A stretch of 58,188 nucleotides of DNA from Spirochaetaceae bacterium. GTDB taxonomy: Bacteria > Spirochaetota > Spirochaetia > Treponematales > Treponemataceae. Each line of letters begins with the position of its first letter. Position 1 is the first letter of the stretch. The stretch lies in the NCBI GenBank assembly GCA_017614995.1, contig JAGAAX010000018.1, forward strand, positions 1 to 58,188. Reading direction: 5' to 3'. Below, one piece after another: positions 17,451 to 25,800 of the stretch. Below the pieces are notes generated by a model, which was not told where the DNA came from, searched no databases, and saw only the letters and a program-made list of their open reading frames with translations. Made by a program: the position numbers and the translations under genes.

Positions 17451-17840
17451 TGTCATGGATTGCTTCGCTACGCTCGCAAAGACGTGCAGTTTGTGTCATT
17501 ATCGGGCACAGAATCCGCCCCGTCATTGCGAGCCGGAAGGCGAAGCAATCTGTGAGTGTTTGTCATTATTAGGTGGTATGTGTCATTATCGGGCTTGACC
17601 CGATAATCTCGGGTCTTGTCATGCTGAACTTGGTTCAGCATCTCAGGTTTGCATCAAGCTTGTTTAAAAGGCTAGTTTGTTCGACAAACCCTGCCAGTTT
17701 TCATAAAACGAAAACTGGATTTAGTCTTTGTAGTTTTAGCGAAAGTGGAAACTACGCGTTTCGCCAATTGCACTTAAATTTTAGATTAAGCCATCGTGAA
17801 ACGCAGATTCCGAAACAAGTTCGGAATGACATTATTTAAG
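17451..17840. repeat. Composite cluster of dispersed palindromic repeats
   Basis: About 400 bp without a gene, built from several repeat units: TGTCATGGATTGCTTCGCTA with its inverted partner GCGAAGCAATC (17544-17551 area); TTATCGGGCTTGACCCGATAA (near 17587-17607); CATGCTGAACTTGGTTCAGC (near 17619-17640); hairpins CCAGTTTT..AAAACTGG and GTAGTTTT..AAACTAC (17694-17756); and a final TTCCGAAACAAGTTCGGAA (17808-17826). An 88-codon open frame across it is repeat-derived and is not called as a gene. Confidence 0.8.
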
Positions 17841-17850
17841 GAGAATCAGT

Positions 17851-18819
17851 GTGGAAAGAAAAAACATAAAATTCTATTCGCTGCTTTATGTGCAGAAAGG
17901 TGCGGAAAATCTTGCACAGAATTTTGGCGCGGCTTCGTCTAAACCGCCCAAAATCAAAGACTTGGAGCTTTACACAAAGTCTTGCAGCAATCTTAAAAAG
18001 TCGCTTGAGGCGCAGGGCTTCTGCTATTCAGTTCTGACAAATCAGCCGGAACTTCTGAAAAAAATGCAGCCCGAACTTGACGTAAAAGAGATTGACTTTT
18101 CGCTTAACGTGCCTGAAGGCATCAGCTTTTACGGCGCGCACTTTAAGATTGATACATTCAAATGGTTTGCGGCTCAAAAAGACGATTATTCAATCTTGCT
18201 TGATATTGACGAAGTGTGCATTAACCCAATGCCCGAAAACCTGTGCGCGGCAATAAAGCAAAATCTGCCTGTCTATTACGATATAACTGACCAGATGTAC
18301 CCGGACGCAGGGCGTGCGCGCCTTATCGACGACTTGAAGCTTTTCTGCCCGGAAGCAGATTTGGGAATTTGGGCTGGCGGCGAATTTATAGGCGGTGACT
18401 CTGCCTTTTTTAAGAAACTTTACAAGAAAATTGACGCAATAAGCGCGGGCTATTTTGCCTCGCAGCAGAAGCTTTTCCACAAAGGCGACGAAAGCCTTAC
18501 GACCGCGGCTTTGCAGTGCCTTCTAAAAGACGGCACGCCGATGGTGAATGCCGGCGGTTTTGGAGCGGTTGTGCGCTATTGGAGCTGCGGCACGCGCCAT
18601 ATTCAGAAGCCTTTTGCCGCGGTCAAAGACTGCTTTCTGCTTCATCTTCCGGCAGACAAACGCTTTCTTGCAGAAAATTCTTATGATTCGGGATTTATTC
18701 AGAAATACGAGAAATATCTTAGAAGCGAAAAGTCTGTCGATACTAAGGCTGTGTTTCCAAAGCTTTTCTGGCAGCGCGTAAAGAACAAACTTCTTCGCCT
18801 TGCAAAGCTGAAACGATAA
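17851..18819 (+). CDS. Putative glycosyltransferase (GT-A, GT8-like)
   Basis: A 322-residue cytoplasmic protein. It has GT-A features: an early strand FYSLLYVQ, an acidic nucleotide-sugar motif YSILLDIDEVCINP (DxD type, about residue 113-120), then YDITDQMYPDAGRARLID and GGEFIGGDSAFFKKLY, and TPMVNAGGFGAVVRYW in the later half. This order resembles family 8 or related sugar transferases; the donor and acceptor are unknown. The start is GTG at 17851 with a strong AAGGAG nine bases upstream. No membrane segment. It is isolated between repeat clusters. Confidence 0.6.
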   Translation: MERKNIKFYSLLYVQKGAENLAQNFGAASSKPPKIKDLELYTKSCSNLKKSLEAQGFCYSVLTNQPELLKKMQPELDVKEIDFSLNVPEGISFYGAHFKIDTFKWFAAQKDDYSILLDIDEVCINPMPENLCAAIKQNLPVYYDITDQMYPDAGRARLIDDLKLFCPEADLGIWAGGEFIGGDSAFFKKLYKKIDAISAGYFASQQKLFHKGDESLTTAALQCLLKDGTPMVNAGGFGAVVRYWSCGTRHIQKPFAAVKDCFLLHLPADKRFLAENSYDSGFIQKYEKYLRSEKSVDTKAVFPKLFWQRVKNKLLRLAKLKR

Positions 18820-18824
18820 AAAAA

Positions 18825-18934
18825 GGCTGCCAAAAAGAGTAGAATGTCATCCCGAACTTGTTTCGGGATCTCAAAACTGCATCCAGTGCAGATGCTGAAA
18901 TAAATTCAGCATGACATCTCTTTTTTCGGCAGCC
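18825..18934. terminator. Terminator split by a palindromic repeat
   Basis: GGCTGCC plus AAAAAGAG (18825-18839) pair with CTCTTTTT plus GGCAGCC (18918-18934), a normal bidirectional terminator stem between convergent genes. The loop holds a ~78-bp insertion, the palindromic repeat at 18845-18917. Confidence 0.65.
18845..18917. repeat. Palindromic repeat inside terminator
   Basis: Starts TGTCATCCCGAACTTGTTTC, which folds as ATCCCGAA/TTCGGGAT, and ends with GATGCTGAA..TTCAGCATGACA. Same family as the repeats at 5639, 17451, 41985 and 43743. Confidence 0.75.
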
Positions 18935-18956
18935 CCTTATTCAGACAAATAAAAGC

Positions 18957-19529
18957 TTATTTGTCTTTTGCGCGCTCAACAAATGAACCGTCGCGTGTAT
19001 CGATAACGATGCGGTCATCTGTGTTGCAGAACAACGGTACTTTTACTTCGATTCCAGTATCAAGTGTTGCCGGTTTTGTTGATTTGCCAGAAGTATCGCC
19101 TTTTACGCCTGGTTCACAGTATGTGATTGTGCGTGTAACGTTTACAGGCAGTTTTACACCAACCGGCTTGCCTTCGTAGTATGTGATGAAGATGTCATAA
19201 TCATCATCTGGAGAGATGTAACCGGCATTGTCGCCGAGGTCTTCTTTTGAAAGAAGAACATCTTCGTATGTTTCCTGATCCATGAAGTGGAAGTCATCGC
19301 CGTCAATGTAAGAAAGCTTTACTGTCTTTTCTTCAAGATCTACTTCGTCAAATTTTTCGCCTGCATCAATACCGAGATCCTGTGTTCCGCCTGTAGCAAT
19401 GTTCTTTACGCGGAGTTTTACTGTAATACCCTGACGTCCGCCCTGCTGACCGAGCTTCTTCTGAACGATGAAAGGGTTTCCTTCAAACATGAATGCCGAA
19501 CCAACTTTAATTTCGCTTGTAGCTATCAT
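18957..19529 (-). CDS. efp: Elongation factor P, Arg32 type
   Basis: EF-P (190 residues) relieves ribosome stalling at polyproline. Three OB-like domains: KOW-like N-domain (1-65), middle (66-130) with ISPDDDYDIFITYYEGKPVGVKLP, and a C-terminal domain with the family signature CNTDDRIVIDTRDGSFVERA at its end. The tip loop reads QQGGRQGITV, putting Arg at position 32, where EF-Ps modified by rhamnose carry Arg instead of Lys. The upstream gene encodes the matching transferase EarP, 34 bp away. The start has AGAGGAATT upstream. Confidence 0.95.
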   Translation of the reverse strand: MIATSEIKVGSAFMFEGNPFIVQKKLGQQGGRQGITVKLRVKNIATGGTQDLGIDAGEKFDEVDLEEKTVKLSYIDGDDFHFMDQETYEDVLLSKEDLGDNAGYISPDDDYDIFITYYEGKPVGVKLPVNVTRTITYCEPGVKGDTSGKSTKPATLDTGIEVKVPLFCNTDDRIVIDTRDGSFVERAKDK

Positions 19530-19563
19530 TGTAATTCCTCTAATTAATAAACTGACTATAACT

Positions 19564-20700
19564 TTATATCAAACTCGATAAAAACTCAAGTAAGTGTTGC
19601 GCCATGTTGCCTAGAGATATAAGTTTATCTGAAATTCCTTTGAAAGCTGAGCGCAGATTTTCTTCGTTTTTTAAGAGCCTGTACGCAAGTTCTTCAAGTT
19701 CTGTGTCATTGGCGGTGCTGGCTTCTGCGCTGTTTTCGCCGCCGTTGTACAAAAGCGAGAATCTGTTGTAGGTTTCTGACGCGCCAAGCTTTTTGTGGAA
19801 TGCTTCAAGCTTTACAAGGTGATAGTCTTTTTCCTGTTTGTAGATGTGCCAGACAAAAGGCTTGCCGCAAAGACACGCCCTGCTGAAAGAGTCCTCTCCG
19901 CGCACAAACGAAAAATCCATTAATGTTAAAAGCGCGTCCCATTCTTCCTGCTGAAGGTAGGGCAGCTTCTCAAACTGAAAAGCCGCGCTGCATTTTTGGC
20001 ATGCGTCTAAAAACGGCTGTGTGCAGATTCCGTTTGCAATATAGACTTTGACTTTTTGGGTTTTGTTCAGTCTGTTGCAGGCTTTTACCAGAAAGTCAAA
20101 ATTGCGCGGGTAAGAAAACACCAGAATATTGAAAAAATCTTTTGAAACGCAAAGTCCGGCGGCTTCAATTTTTTTGAGCGCGGCGTCTCTTGAGTTTTTG
20201 GCTTCCATAAAGCTTGAGTCGAGCACAAGCCCGCCTGTTTTTTCAGTAAAGCCCGGCATGAATATATGCTTTTTCACGTTTATAGAGCGCGTGCCTGACT
20301 TTATAAGATGAAACTCTTCTGCCCAGTCTTCCGCTGTAAGATATTCTACATCAAGCGAATTAACTGTTCTGTCAAAGTCTTTTGCAAAGATAATGTCCTC
20401 AAGCCAGTCAGGTCTGCCGCATTGAAAGCATTCAAGCAGAAACATCGGCGGCTTTTCAGAAAAAGCTTTTTTGCAGACTTCCGCATTATTCCACTCGTAA
20501 ATCTGCCAGCCGCGGAAAGTCTGAAAGGGCAGAGCCGGATTAATTCCGTCTGCCATCGCCGCAAAAGATTCAAGATTGCTTACAACAAGGCGCAGCTTTA
20601 TGTCACTTGAAATTTCTGAAAACGAGCGGCACAGCCTGAAAACAAAGCCGATGTCGCCATAGTTGTCCACAACCTTGCATAGCACAGTCAAATCTAACAT
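19564..20700 (-). CDS. earP: EF-P arginine rhamnosyltransferase
   Basis: EarP (378 residues) transfers rhamnose from dTDP-rhamnose to Arg32 of EF-P. The N-terminal catalytic signature VVDNYGDIGFVFRLCRSF has the two Asp (12 and 16) known to be essential in Pseudomonas EarP. Other family segments: LLECFQCGRPDWLE, VEYLTAEDWAEEFH, and the donor-site region VRGEDSFSRACLCGKPFVWH in the C-terminal GT-B half, which carries the conserved Glu. It lies directly upstream of efp in the same direction, a classic pair. Start ATG at 20700. Confidence 0.93.
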   Translation of the reverse strand: MLDLTVLCKVVDNYGDIGFVFRLCRSFSEISSDIKLRLVVSNLESFAAMADGINPALPFQTFRGWQIYEWNNAEVCKKAFSEKPPMFLLECFQCGRPDWLEDIIFAKDFDRTVNSLDVEYLTAEDWAEEFHLIKSGTRSINVKKHIFMPGFTEKTGGLVLDSSFMEAKNSRDAALKKIEAAGLCVSKDFFNILVFSYPRNFDFLVKACNRLNKTQKVKVYIANGICTQPFLDACQKCSAAFQFEKLPYLQQEEWDALLTLMDFSFVRGEDSFSRACLCGKPFVWHIYKQEKDYHLVKLEAFHKKLGASETYNRFSLLYNGGENSAEASTANDTELEELAYRLLKNEENLRSAFKGISDKLISLGNMAQHLLEFLSSLI

Positions 20701-20817
20701 AAGCTAGAAAATACCAGTCAAAAACCTCAAAGTCAATCCCAGATTCGCCCAGCTTCCTCATACGGCTTCCCTCTAATTAAAGATTTTGCTTGGCGAAAAT
20801 CCGTTACTTGCGTCCGA

Positions 20818-20850
20818 CGTACTGCTCGCATGGCAAGCCATGAGGCAGTC
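20818..20850. repeat. Strong hairpin in long intergenic region
   Basis: ACTGC and CATGGC pair with GCCATG and GCAGT around an AA loop. It lies in the 535-bp gene-free region 20701-21235, which also holds the structured element at 20910-21005 and otherwise no recognisable gene. Confidence 0.55.
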
Positions 20851-20909
20851 CGCGTCCGCAATTCACTACTTTCCGCCAGAAAAATACAATTATACAGATG
20901 TACACATAC

Positions 20910-21005
20910 AAGAACCTGCGTAGGCAGATTTTGTGATGCGAATTACATGAACACCGAAGGTGTGAATCTAATTCGCGGAACGAAATATGCCGAGAGCAGG
21001 TTCTT
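20910..21005. ncRNA. Covarying hairpin element, copy A
   Basis: A 96-bp element with nested stems: outer AAGAACCTGC/GCAGGTTCTT (20910-20919, 20996-21005); GGCAGATTT/AAATATGCC (20923-20931, 20983-20991); GCGAATTA/TAATTCGC (20938-20945, 20969-20976); tip ACACC-GAA-GGTGT (20951-20963). Copy B at 24013-24100 has the same plan with compensating base changes. Between the stems TTTGTGA and GGAAC are unchanged. It lies 231 bp upstream of the diguanylate cyclase gene. It may be a structured RNA or a small hairpin-type mobile element; strand is not certain. Confidence 0.6.
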
Positions 21006-21235
21006 ACATGGTACAATTTCTAAATTGCTTTTCATGCTGATGTCGTGCCCCTAAAAAAGATTTTGCTTTTCAAAATTAGGATTGTGGTTTATAATTAGAT
21101 ACATTTTTACAAATTAAATAACAGATTTGTTAATTTTCAACAGCTAAAAAGTCAGTATTACTAAATCGTTAAAAAATTGATGTTTTGAATTTTTGCATGA
21201 AGAACTCAAAGGAGAGTCGTTGAAGACAGACTGAC

Positions 21236-23929
21236 ATGGAGCATAATGCTGTTTTTCTGGATTTAATATTACAAAAGATGCCTGGTTATGTTCTGCTTTT
21301 TGAACTTAATCAGAAGCGTATGCCTGTATTCGACATTAACGACGATTTGCTCGAAAAACTCAACTACGATAGAAATTCGTTCTTTAAAGAATTCAGACGT
21401 TCAAGCTTATCACTTTTTTCAGAAGAAACTCTGTCCTTAATAAAACCATGTTTTGCAGATGCGTGCAAAGACAAAGACTCGCAGGATATTGAGATTCAGC
21501 TTAAAACAAAAGACGGCTTAAAAATTTGGTTTAGCTGCCGGCTTACACTGCTCAGAGATTTTCAGCCTGAACCGCTTGTTCTTGCCGTCTGCGAGGACAT
21601 AAGCTCAATAAAAGAAAAACAGGCAAAAGTAGACGCACAGTCTTCGCTTATCTCAAAGACAAAAGTAGAGCTTATACAAGAGCTTGAATACGAGCGCTTC
21701 TTAAAGCAGATAACCAACGAGTTTTACGAGCACATTTTTGAGGCAGATTTAACAAACAACAAGCTTTTAACGCACGGCTCGCTTCACGATTTCGGCATAA
21801 AGCCCAATTCAGTTGAAAACTACGATGCTTATCTGAAATTTCTTGTGCAGAACACGATTGTGCCAAAGTCAAGAAAGGAATGTCTCAAAACATATTCGCG
21901 CGAGCATCTTATTCAAGAATACAAAAACGGAAAATCACAGCTTTCGCTTCAATGCCTTGCTTCAGACCAGACCGGCAAAAATACGTTCTGGCTTGAGATA
22001 AACAGCCGCGTTTTCTTGAACCCGGCGACAGATACTTTGCGGTGCATTATTTACTGCCGCAACATCGACGAGGCAAAGCGCCACGAAATCGGGCTGCTTG
22101 AAAAAGCGCAGCAGGACTCTCTCACAATGCTGTTCAACAAGCGCACAGTCGAAACGCTGATTGACGAGCTTTTTGTGTCGTCGCCGAAAAATGCGAAGCA
22201 CGCGCTTATAATGCTAGACCTTGACAACTTTAAGAAGGTCAACGACTCGCTCGGCCATGTTTTCGGCGACAAAGTGCTTGTCGAATTCAGCCAGGAAATG
22301 CGCAAGGCGTTCCGCGAGGACGATATAATCGGAAGAATCGGCGGCGATGAGTTTGTTATTCTTGTTAAGAATTACGGCAGCATAGACACGCTGCAAAACC
22401 GTGTAAAGCAGCTTTGTGCCCGGCTTGTAAAATCTTATGACAGTTATCTTGAAAAATATTCGGTTTCGGCAAGTATTGGTGTCGCGCTTTTTCCAGATGA
22501 CGCAACAAATTACAAAGAGTTGCAGAAAAAAGCCGACAACGCGCTTTATTTTTCAAAAGGACATGGCAAGAACACATACACGTTCTTTAAGAAAGAACTT
22601 GCCTACGACAATTCGTATATTTTCCATGAGAGAGACATTGACGCGCTTATCAATTCGTCTACAGACGGAATCGGTAAATACGCTTTTGATGAGAATCTTT
22701 CGATTTTGTACTATAACAGCAGACTGCTTGAGCTTTTCGGTTTTGACGACCGCGGCCTGTCGCAGGAACAGCTTACAAACACTTTGCAGAATGTCTACAT
22801 AGAAGACAGGGCTGAGCTGCTCACTGTGTTGCGCGGTGCACTGTCGCACAAAAGCATTTTCTCTCATACTTACAGAATCGTTCATCAGCATGACGGACAT
22901 CTGGTTCATGTGCGCGTCAAAGGCATGTACACAGAAGAGCTGCACAACAGCAAATATCCGGTTTTTTATCTTCTGTATACCGATGTTTCAGACTTGGCAA
23001 GGCAGAACGAAATTATTGCCATGCAGCAGAAAGAAATGGCGATTGTCAATGACATGACGATTGACCTTATTTACGAATATGACATTGCTTCGGGCAAATT
23101 CTCAATGCTCGGCAACGATGAAGCTGATTTGACAAAGGGCATTATCCCGGAAACAAGCGTATTCAGTCATTATGTGCACCCGGATAATTTGCGCGAGTCA
23201 AACCAGAAGCTCGTTTTTGATTTATTCGATTTGCCGCAGGAGACTTTTGTTAAAGAGCTTGTTCTGCGCCATAACGAGCGCGGCGATGTTCCGGTTGTTG
23301 TTTACGGAAAGCACATTGCCGGTAAAGACGGAAAAGACGAAAAAATTGTGGGAAAAATTGCAAGCCGCGAAGCTGAAGTTAAGGCAAAGCAGGAGCTTGA
23401 CGTTACCAAGCGCATTATGGCAAGTCTTAACACAATTGCCACGCTGCTAATATCTTCTGAACTCGGCACTTTTGATGAGCGGCTTGTAAAGGTACTTGCC
23501 GTTATTGCGTCTTCGCTTAACCTTGATTCTGTTGCAATATGGCGCATTGACAGCAACGACAAGAACGAAGTGTACTCAACCTGTCTTTATTCTTGGGCTG
23601 TTGCCGGTATGCCTAAGAATAATCTTATAAGACAGAAAGGCGACCTTTCTAAAGAAGAAGGCGCGCGCTGGTATGACACAATGAAGAAAAACCGCTCGTT
23701 TACTGCAAGCATTAATACGTTAAAAACTGAAAAAGACAAAAATGCTTTGCAGCGCTACGAATTTTTCTCGATTTATATGCTTCCGATTCATATCGACGGC
23801 TCATTGTGGGGTTATCTTGAACTTGGCGACGCGACACAAGAACTTGACTTCTCAGAACAGCAGATTGGGCTTTTGAAGATGAACGCCCAACTGATAAGCC
23901 TAAGCATCCAAGAACGCCTAAAAAAATAG
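21236..23929 (+). CDS. Diguanylate cyclase with PAS and GAF sensors
   Basis: An 897-residue cytoplasmic signalling protein that should make cyclic di-GMP from GTP. Order: PAS (about 10-130), a second PAS-like region (about 150-275), GGDEF (about 284-445), two further PAS-like regions (about 460-580 and 590-700), and a GAF domain (about 725-890). The GGDEF core is intact: LTMLFNKR, LDLDNFKKVND, GRIGGDEFV (motif at 369-373), and an inhibitory I-site R-E-D-D five residues upstream. No EAL or HD-GYP domain and no membrane segment. A central GGDEF with sensors on both sides is less usual than a C-terminal one. The ATG at 21236 is preceded by AAGGAGAG some 26 bp upstream and is only moderately certain. 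Confidence 0.88.
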   Translation: MEHNAVFLDLILQKMPGYVLLFELNQKRMPVFDINDDLLEKLNYDRNSFFKEFRRSSLSLFSEETLSLIKPCFADACKDKDSQDIEIQLKTKDGLKIWFSCRLTLLRDFQPEPLVLAVCEDISSIKEKQAKVDAQSSLISKTKVELIQELEYERFLKQITNEFYEHIFEADLTNNKLLTHGSLHDFGIKPNSVENYDAYLKFLVQNTIVPKSRKECLKTYSREHLIQEYKNGKSQLSLQCLASDQTGKNTFWLEINSRVFLNPATDTLRCIIYCRNIDEAKRHEIGLLEKAQQDSLTMLFNKRTVETLIDELFVSSPKNAKHALIMLDLDNFKKVNDSLGHVFGDKVLVEFSQEMRKAFREDDIIGRIGGDEFVILVKNYGSIDTLQNRVKQLCARLVKSYDSYLEKYSVSASIGVALFPDDATNYKELQKKADNALYFSKGHGKNTYTFFKKELAYDNSYIFHERDIDALINSSTDGIGKYAFDENLSILYYNSRLLELFGFDDRGLSQEQLTNTLQNVYIEDRAELLTVLRGALSHKSIFSHTYRIVHQHDGHLVHVRVKGMYTEELHNSKYPVFYLLYTDVSDLARQNEIIAMQQKEMAIVNDMTIDLIYEYDIASGKFSMLGNDEADLTKGIIPETSVFSHYVHPDNLRESNQKLVFDLFDLPQETFVKELVLRHNERGDVPVVVYGKHIAGKDGKDEKIVGKIASREAEVKAKQELDVTKRIMASLNTIATLLISSELGTFDERLVKVLAVIASSLNLDSVAIWRIDSNDKNEVYSTCLYSWAVAGMPKNNLIRQKGDLSKEEGARWYDTMKKNRSFTASINTLKTEKDKNALQRYEFFSIYMLPIHIDGSLWGYLELGDATQELDFSEQQIGLLKMNAQLISLSIQERLKK

Positions 23930-24012
23930 CCCCGAACTCTCGCCCCGACGTAGAACCGAACCAGCCGCGAAAAAAAGAAAAGACGATAAAAGGTTTAGTG
24001 CAAATAAGAAAG

Positions 24013-24100
24013 CCTGCGCAGACAGATTTTGTGACAGAAATTGCATGAACACCTCAGGTGTGAATTAATTTCTGGAACTGAATCTGACTGCGCAGTTTTT
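24013..24100. ncRNA. Covarying hairpin element, copy B
   Basis: Same plan as copy A: AGACAGATT/AATCTGACT (24020-24028, 24081-24089), AGAAATT/AATTTCT (24036-24042, 24067-24073), tip ACACC-TCA-GGTGT (24049-24061), with CTGCGCA near both ends. It shares CAGATTTTGTGA, CATGAACACC, GGTGTGAAT and GGAAC with copy A. It ends in TTTTT, so on the plus strand it could also terminate the cyclase transcript. Confidence 0.6.
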
Positions 24101-24122
24101 GTATTAGTCTAAAATTCTGTCT

Positions 24123-25607
24123 TTAGTTTTCTTTCTTTTTGAAGAAGAGGCACATTCCGCATATAAGTGCCGCACCTACAATCAGCGGAACAACAGCATT
24201 GTGTACAAAGCCCGCGATGATGTAGCAGACAAATGAAATTGCCGCTGTGCTTAGCGCATAAGGCAGCTGGGTTGAAACATGGTTTACGTGGTTGCACTGT
24301 GCGCCCGCGCTTGACATAATCGTGGTGTCGCTGATTGGTGAGCAGTGGTCGCCGCAGACAGCACCAGCCATACATGCCGAAATCGAGATGATGCGGATTG
24401 GGTCTGCAACATTCGGGAAAGCGGCAATACAAATCGGAATGAGGATTCCGAATGTACCCCAAGAAGTGCCTGTCGCAAAAGCAAGGCCACAGGCAATAAT
24501 AAAGATAATTGCCGGCAAAAAGCTCTTTAAGCCCTGTGCGTTTGTTACAAGACCTGCAACATATTCTTTCGCGCCAAGCGAATCAGTCATTCCCTTTAAA
24601 GTCCATGCAAGAACAAGAATCAGAATTGCCGGAACCATCGCCTTAAAGCCCTCTGGAATGCAGCCCATTGCAGCAGAGAACGAAAGCACTTTTCTAAACA
24701 TATAGAAGAAAACCGTAATGATGAGCGCACCAAAAGAGCCGAGCGCAAGACCGACAGAAGCGTCGCTGTTTGAGAAGCCTTCTATAATGTTAAGATATGC
24801 GCCGTCTTTGCTGAAGAAGCCGCCCGAATAAAGCATACCGATTACACAGCTGATTATCAGAATAAGAATAGGAACAACAAGGTCAATTACCTTGCCTTTA
24901 GATTCTAGTGTAGCAGCTTCATCGCTGTTGATTATCTGCGCAGCTTTTTCAAACTTAGCCATTGAGCCGAATTCAACCTTCATAAGTACAAGCGCAAACA
25001 TCATTATAATAGTAAGAATTGCGTAGAAATTGAATGGAATTGCCTTGCAGAAAAGCGTAAAGCCGTTCTCGCCTTCGCCTGCAAAACCTGCAACGGCGGC
25101 AGCCCAAGAACTTACAGGCGCGATAATGCAGATAGGAGCTGCGGTTGAGTCTATAAGATAGGCAAGCTTTTCTCTAGACAAGCCGTGTTTGTCTGTAACA
25201 GGGCGCATAACAGAGCCGACTGTCAGACAGTTAAAATAGTCATCGATAAAGATTAAGATACCAAGAATAATTGTCGCAATCTGCGCCCCGGCTTTTGTCT
25301 TTATGTGCTTTTTAGCCCATTCGCCGAATGCCGCCGAGCCGCCTGCCTTGTTCATCAGAACTACCATAATTCCTAGAACAACAAGAAAGATAAGGATTCC
25401 GGCATTATAAGAATCCGAAAGCTGTGCAACCAGACCGTCGTTAAAGACGTGTGTCAGAAAACCTGTAAAGCCTGTTGCTGTAGAAACTGCATAAAAAATG
25501 CCGCCGATTAAAATTCCTGCAAAAAGCGAGGAATAAACCTCTTTAAAGATTAATGCCAGCGCGATAGCAAGAATTGCCGGTATTAACGCCCAAAATGTTC
25601 CAATCAT
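24123..25607 (-). CDS. nhaC: NhaC family Na+/H+ antiporter
   Basis: A 494-residue integral membrane protein of the NhaC ion-transporter family. It has about 11-12 hydrophobic segments, the family-typical LFAGILIGG near the N-terminus, the motif ILGILIFIDDYFNCLTVGSVMRPVTD with paired Asp in a helix, and the late segment GTSWGTFGILIPI followed by MAGAVCGDHCSPISDTT. Likely exchanges Na+ and H+ or a Na+-coupled organic solute such as malate/lactate; some homologues do the latter. The ATG at 25607 has AGGAG upstream. Monocistronic by context. Confidence 0.88.
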   Translation of the reverse strand: MIGTFWALIPAILAIALALIFKEVYSSLFAGILIGGIFYAVSTATGFTGFLTHVFNDGLVAQLSDSYNAGILIFLVVLGIMVVLMNKAGGSAAFGEWAKKHIKTKAGAQIATIILGILIFIDDYFNCLTVGSVMRPVTDKHGLSREKLAYLIDSTAAPICIIAPVSSWAAAVAGFAGEGENGFTLFCKAIPFNFYAILTIIMMFALVLMKVEFGSMAKFEKAAQIINSDEAATLESKGKVIDLVVPILILIISCVIGMLYSGGFFSKDGAYLNIIEGFSNSDASVGLALGSFGALIITVFFYMFRKVLSFSAAMGCIPEGFKAMVPAILILVLAWTLKGMTDSLGAKEYVAGLVTNAQGLKSFLPAIIFIIACGLAFATGTSWGTFGILIPICIAAFPNVADPIRIISISACMAGAVCGDHCSPISDTTIMSSAGAQCNHVNHVSTQLPYALSTAAISFVCYIIAGFVHNAVVPLIVGAALICGMCLFFKKKEN

Positions 25608-25800
25608 TTCGTGTTACTCCTGTTAGGGGCAGCCCCATAAATTTTCTCTCTTCATGTTATTTTAGCACGAAAATGCTGAACGTTGTGGTTATTTTTTTAA
25701 TGTGTCAGGCAAAAGCTTATAAAGAAAGTTACAAGATAGTTGAACAAATCAACTACACTATAGTAGAATAGAGATATTATAGCTTTTATATGGAGGATTT

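Noticed and set aside
17573-17839. An 88-codon plus-strand open frame
   Set aside because: It is built from palindromic repeats (its end reads QIPKQVRND, a typical repeat translation), has no ribosome site and no domain.
20804-21016. Small open frames on both strands in the long gap
   Set aside because: They run through hairpin arms of the structured element and lack start signals.
20910-24100. Integron attC sites or a known c-di-GMP riboswitch
   Set aside because: The elements lack the attC core ends and do not show the conserved bases of GEMM-type c-di-GMP riboswitches that I can recall.
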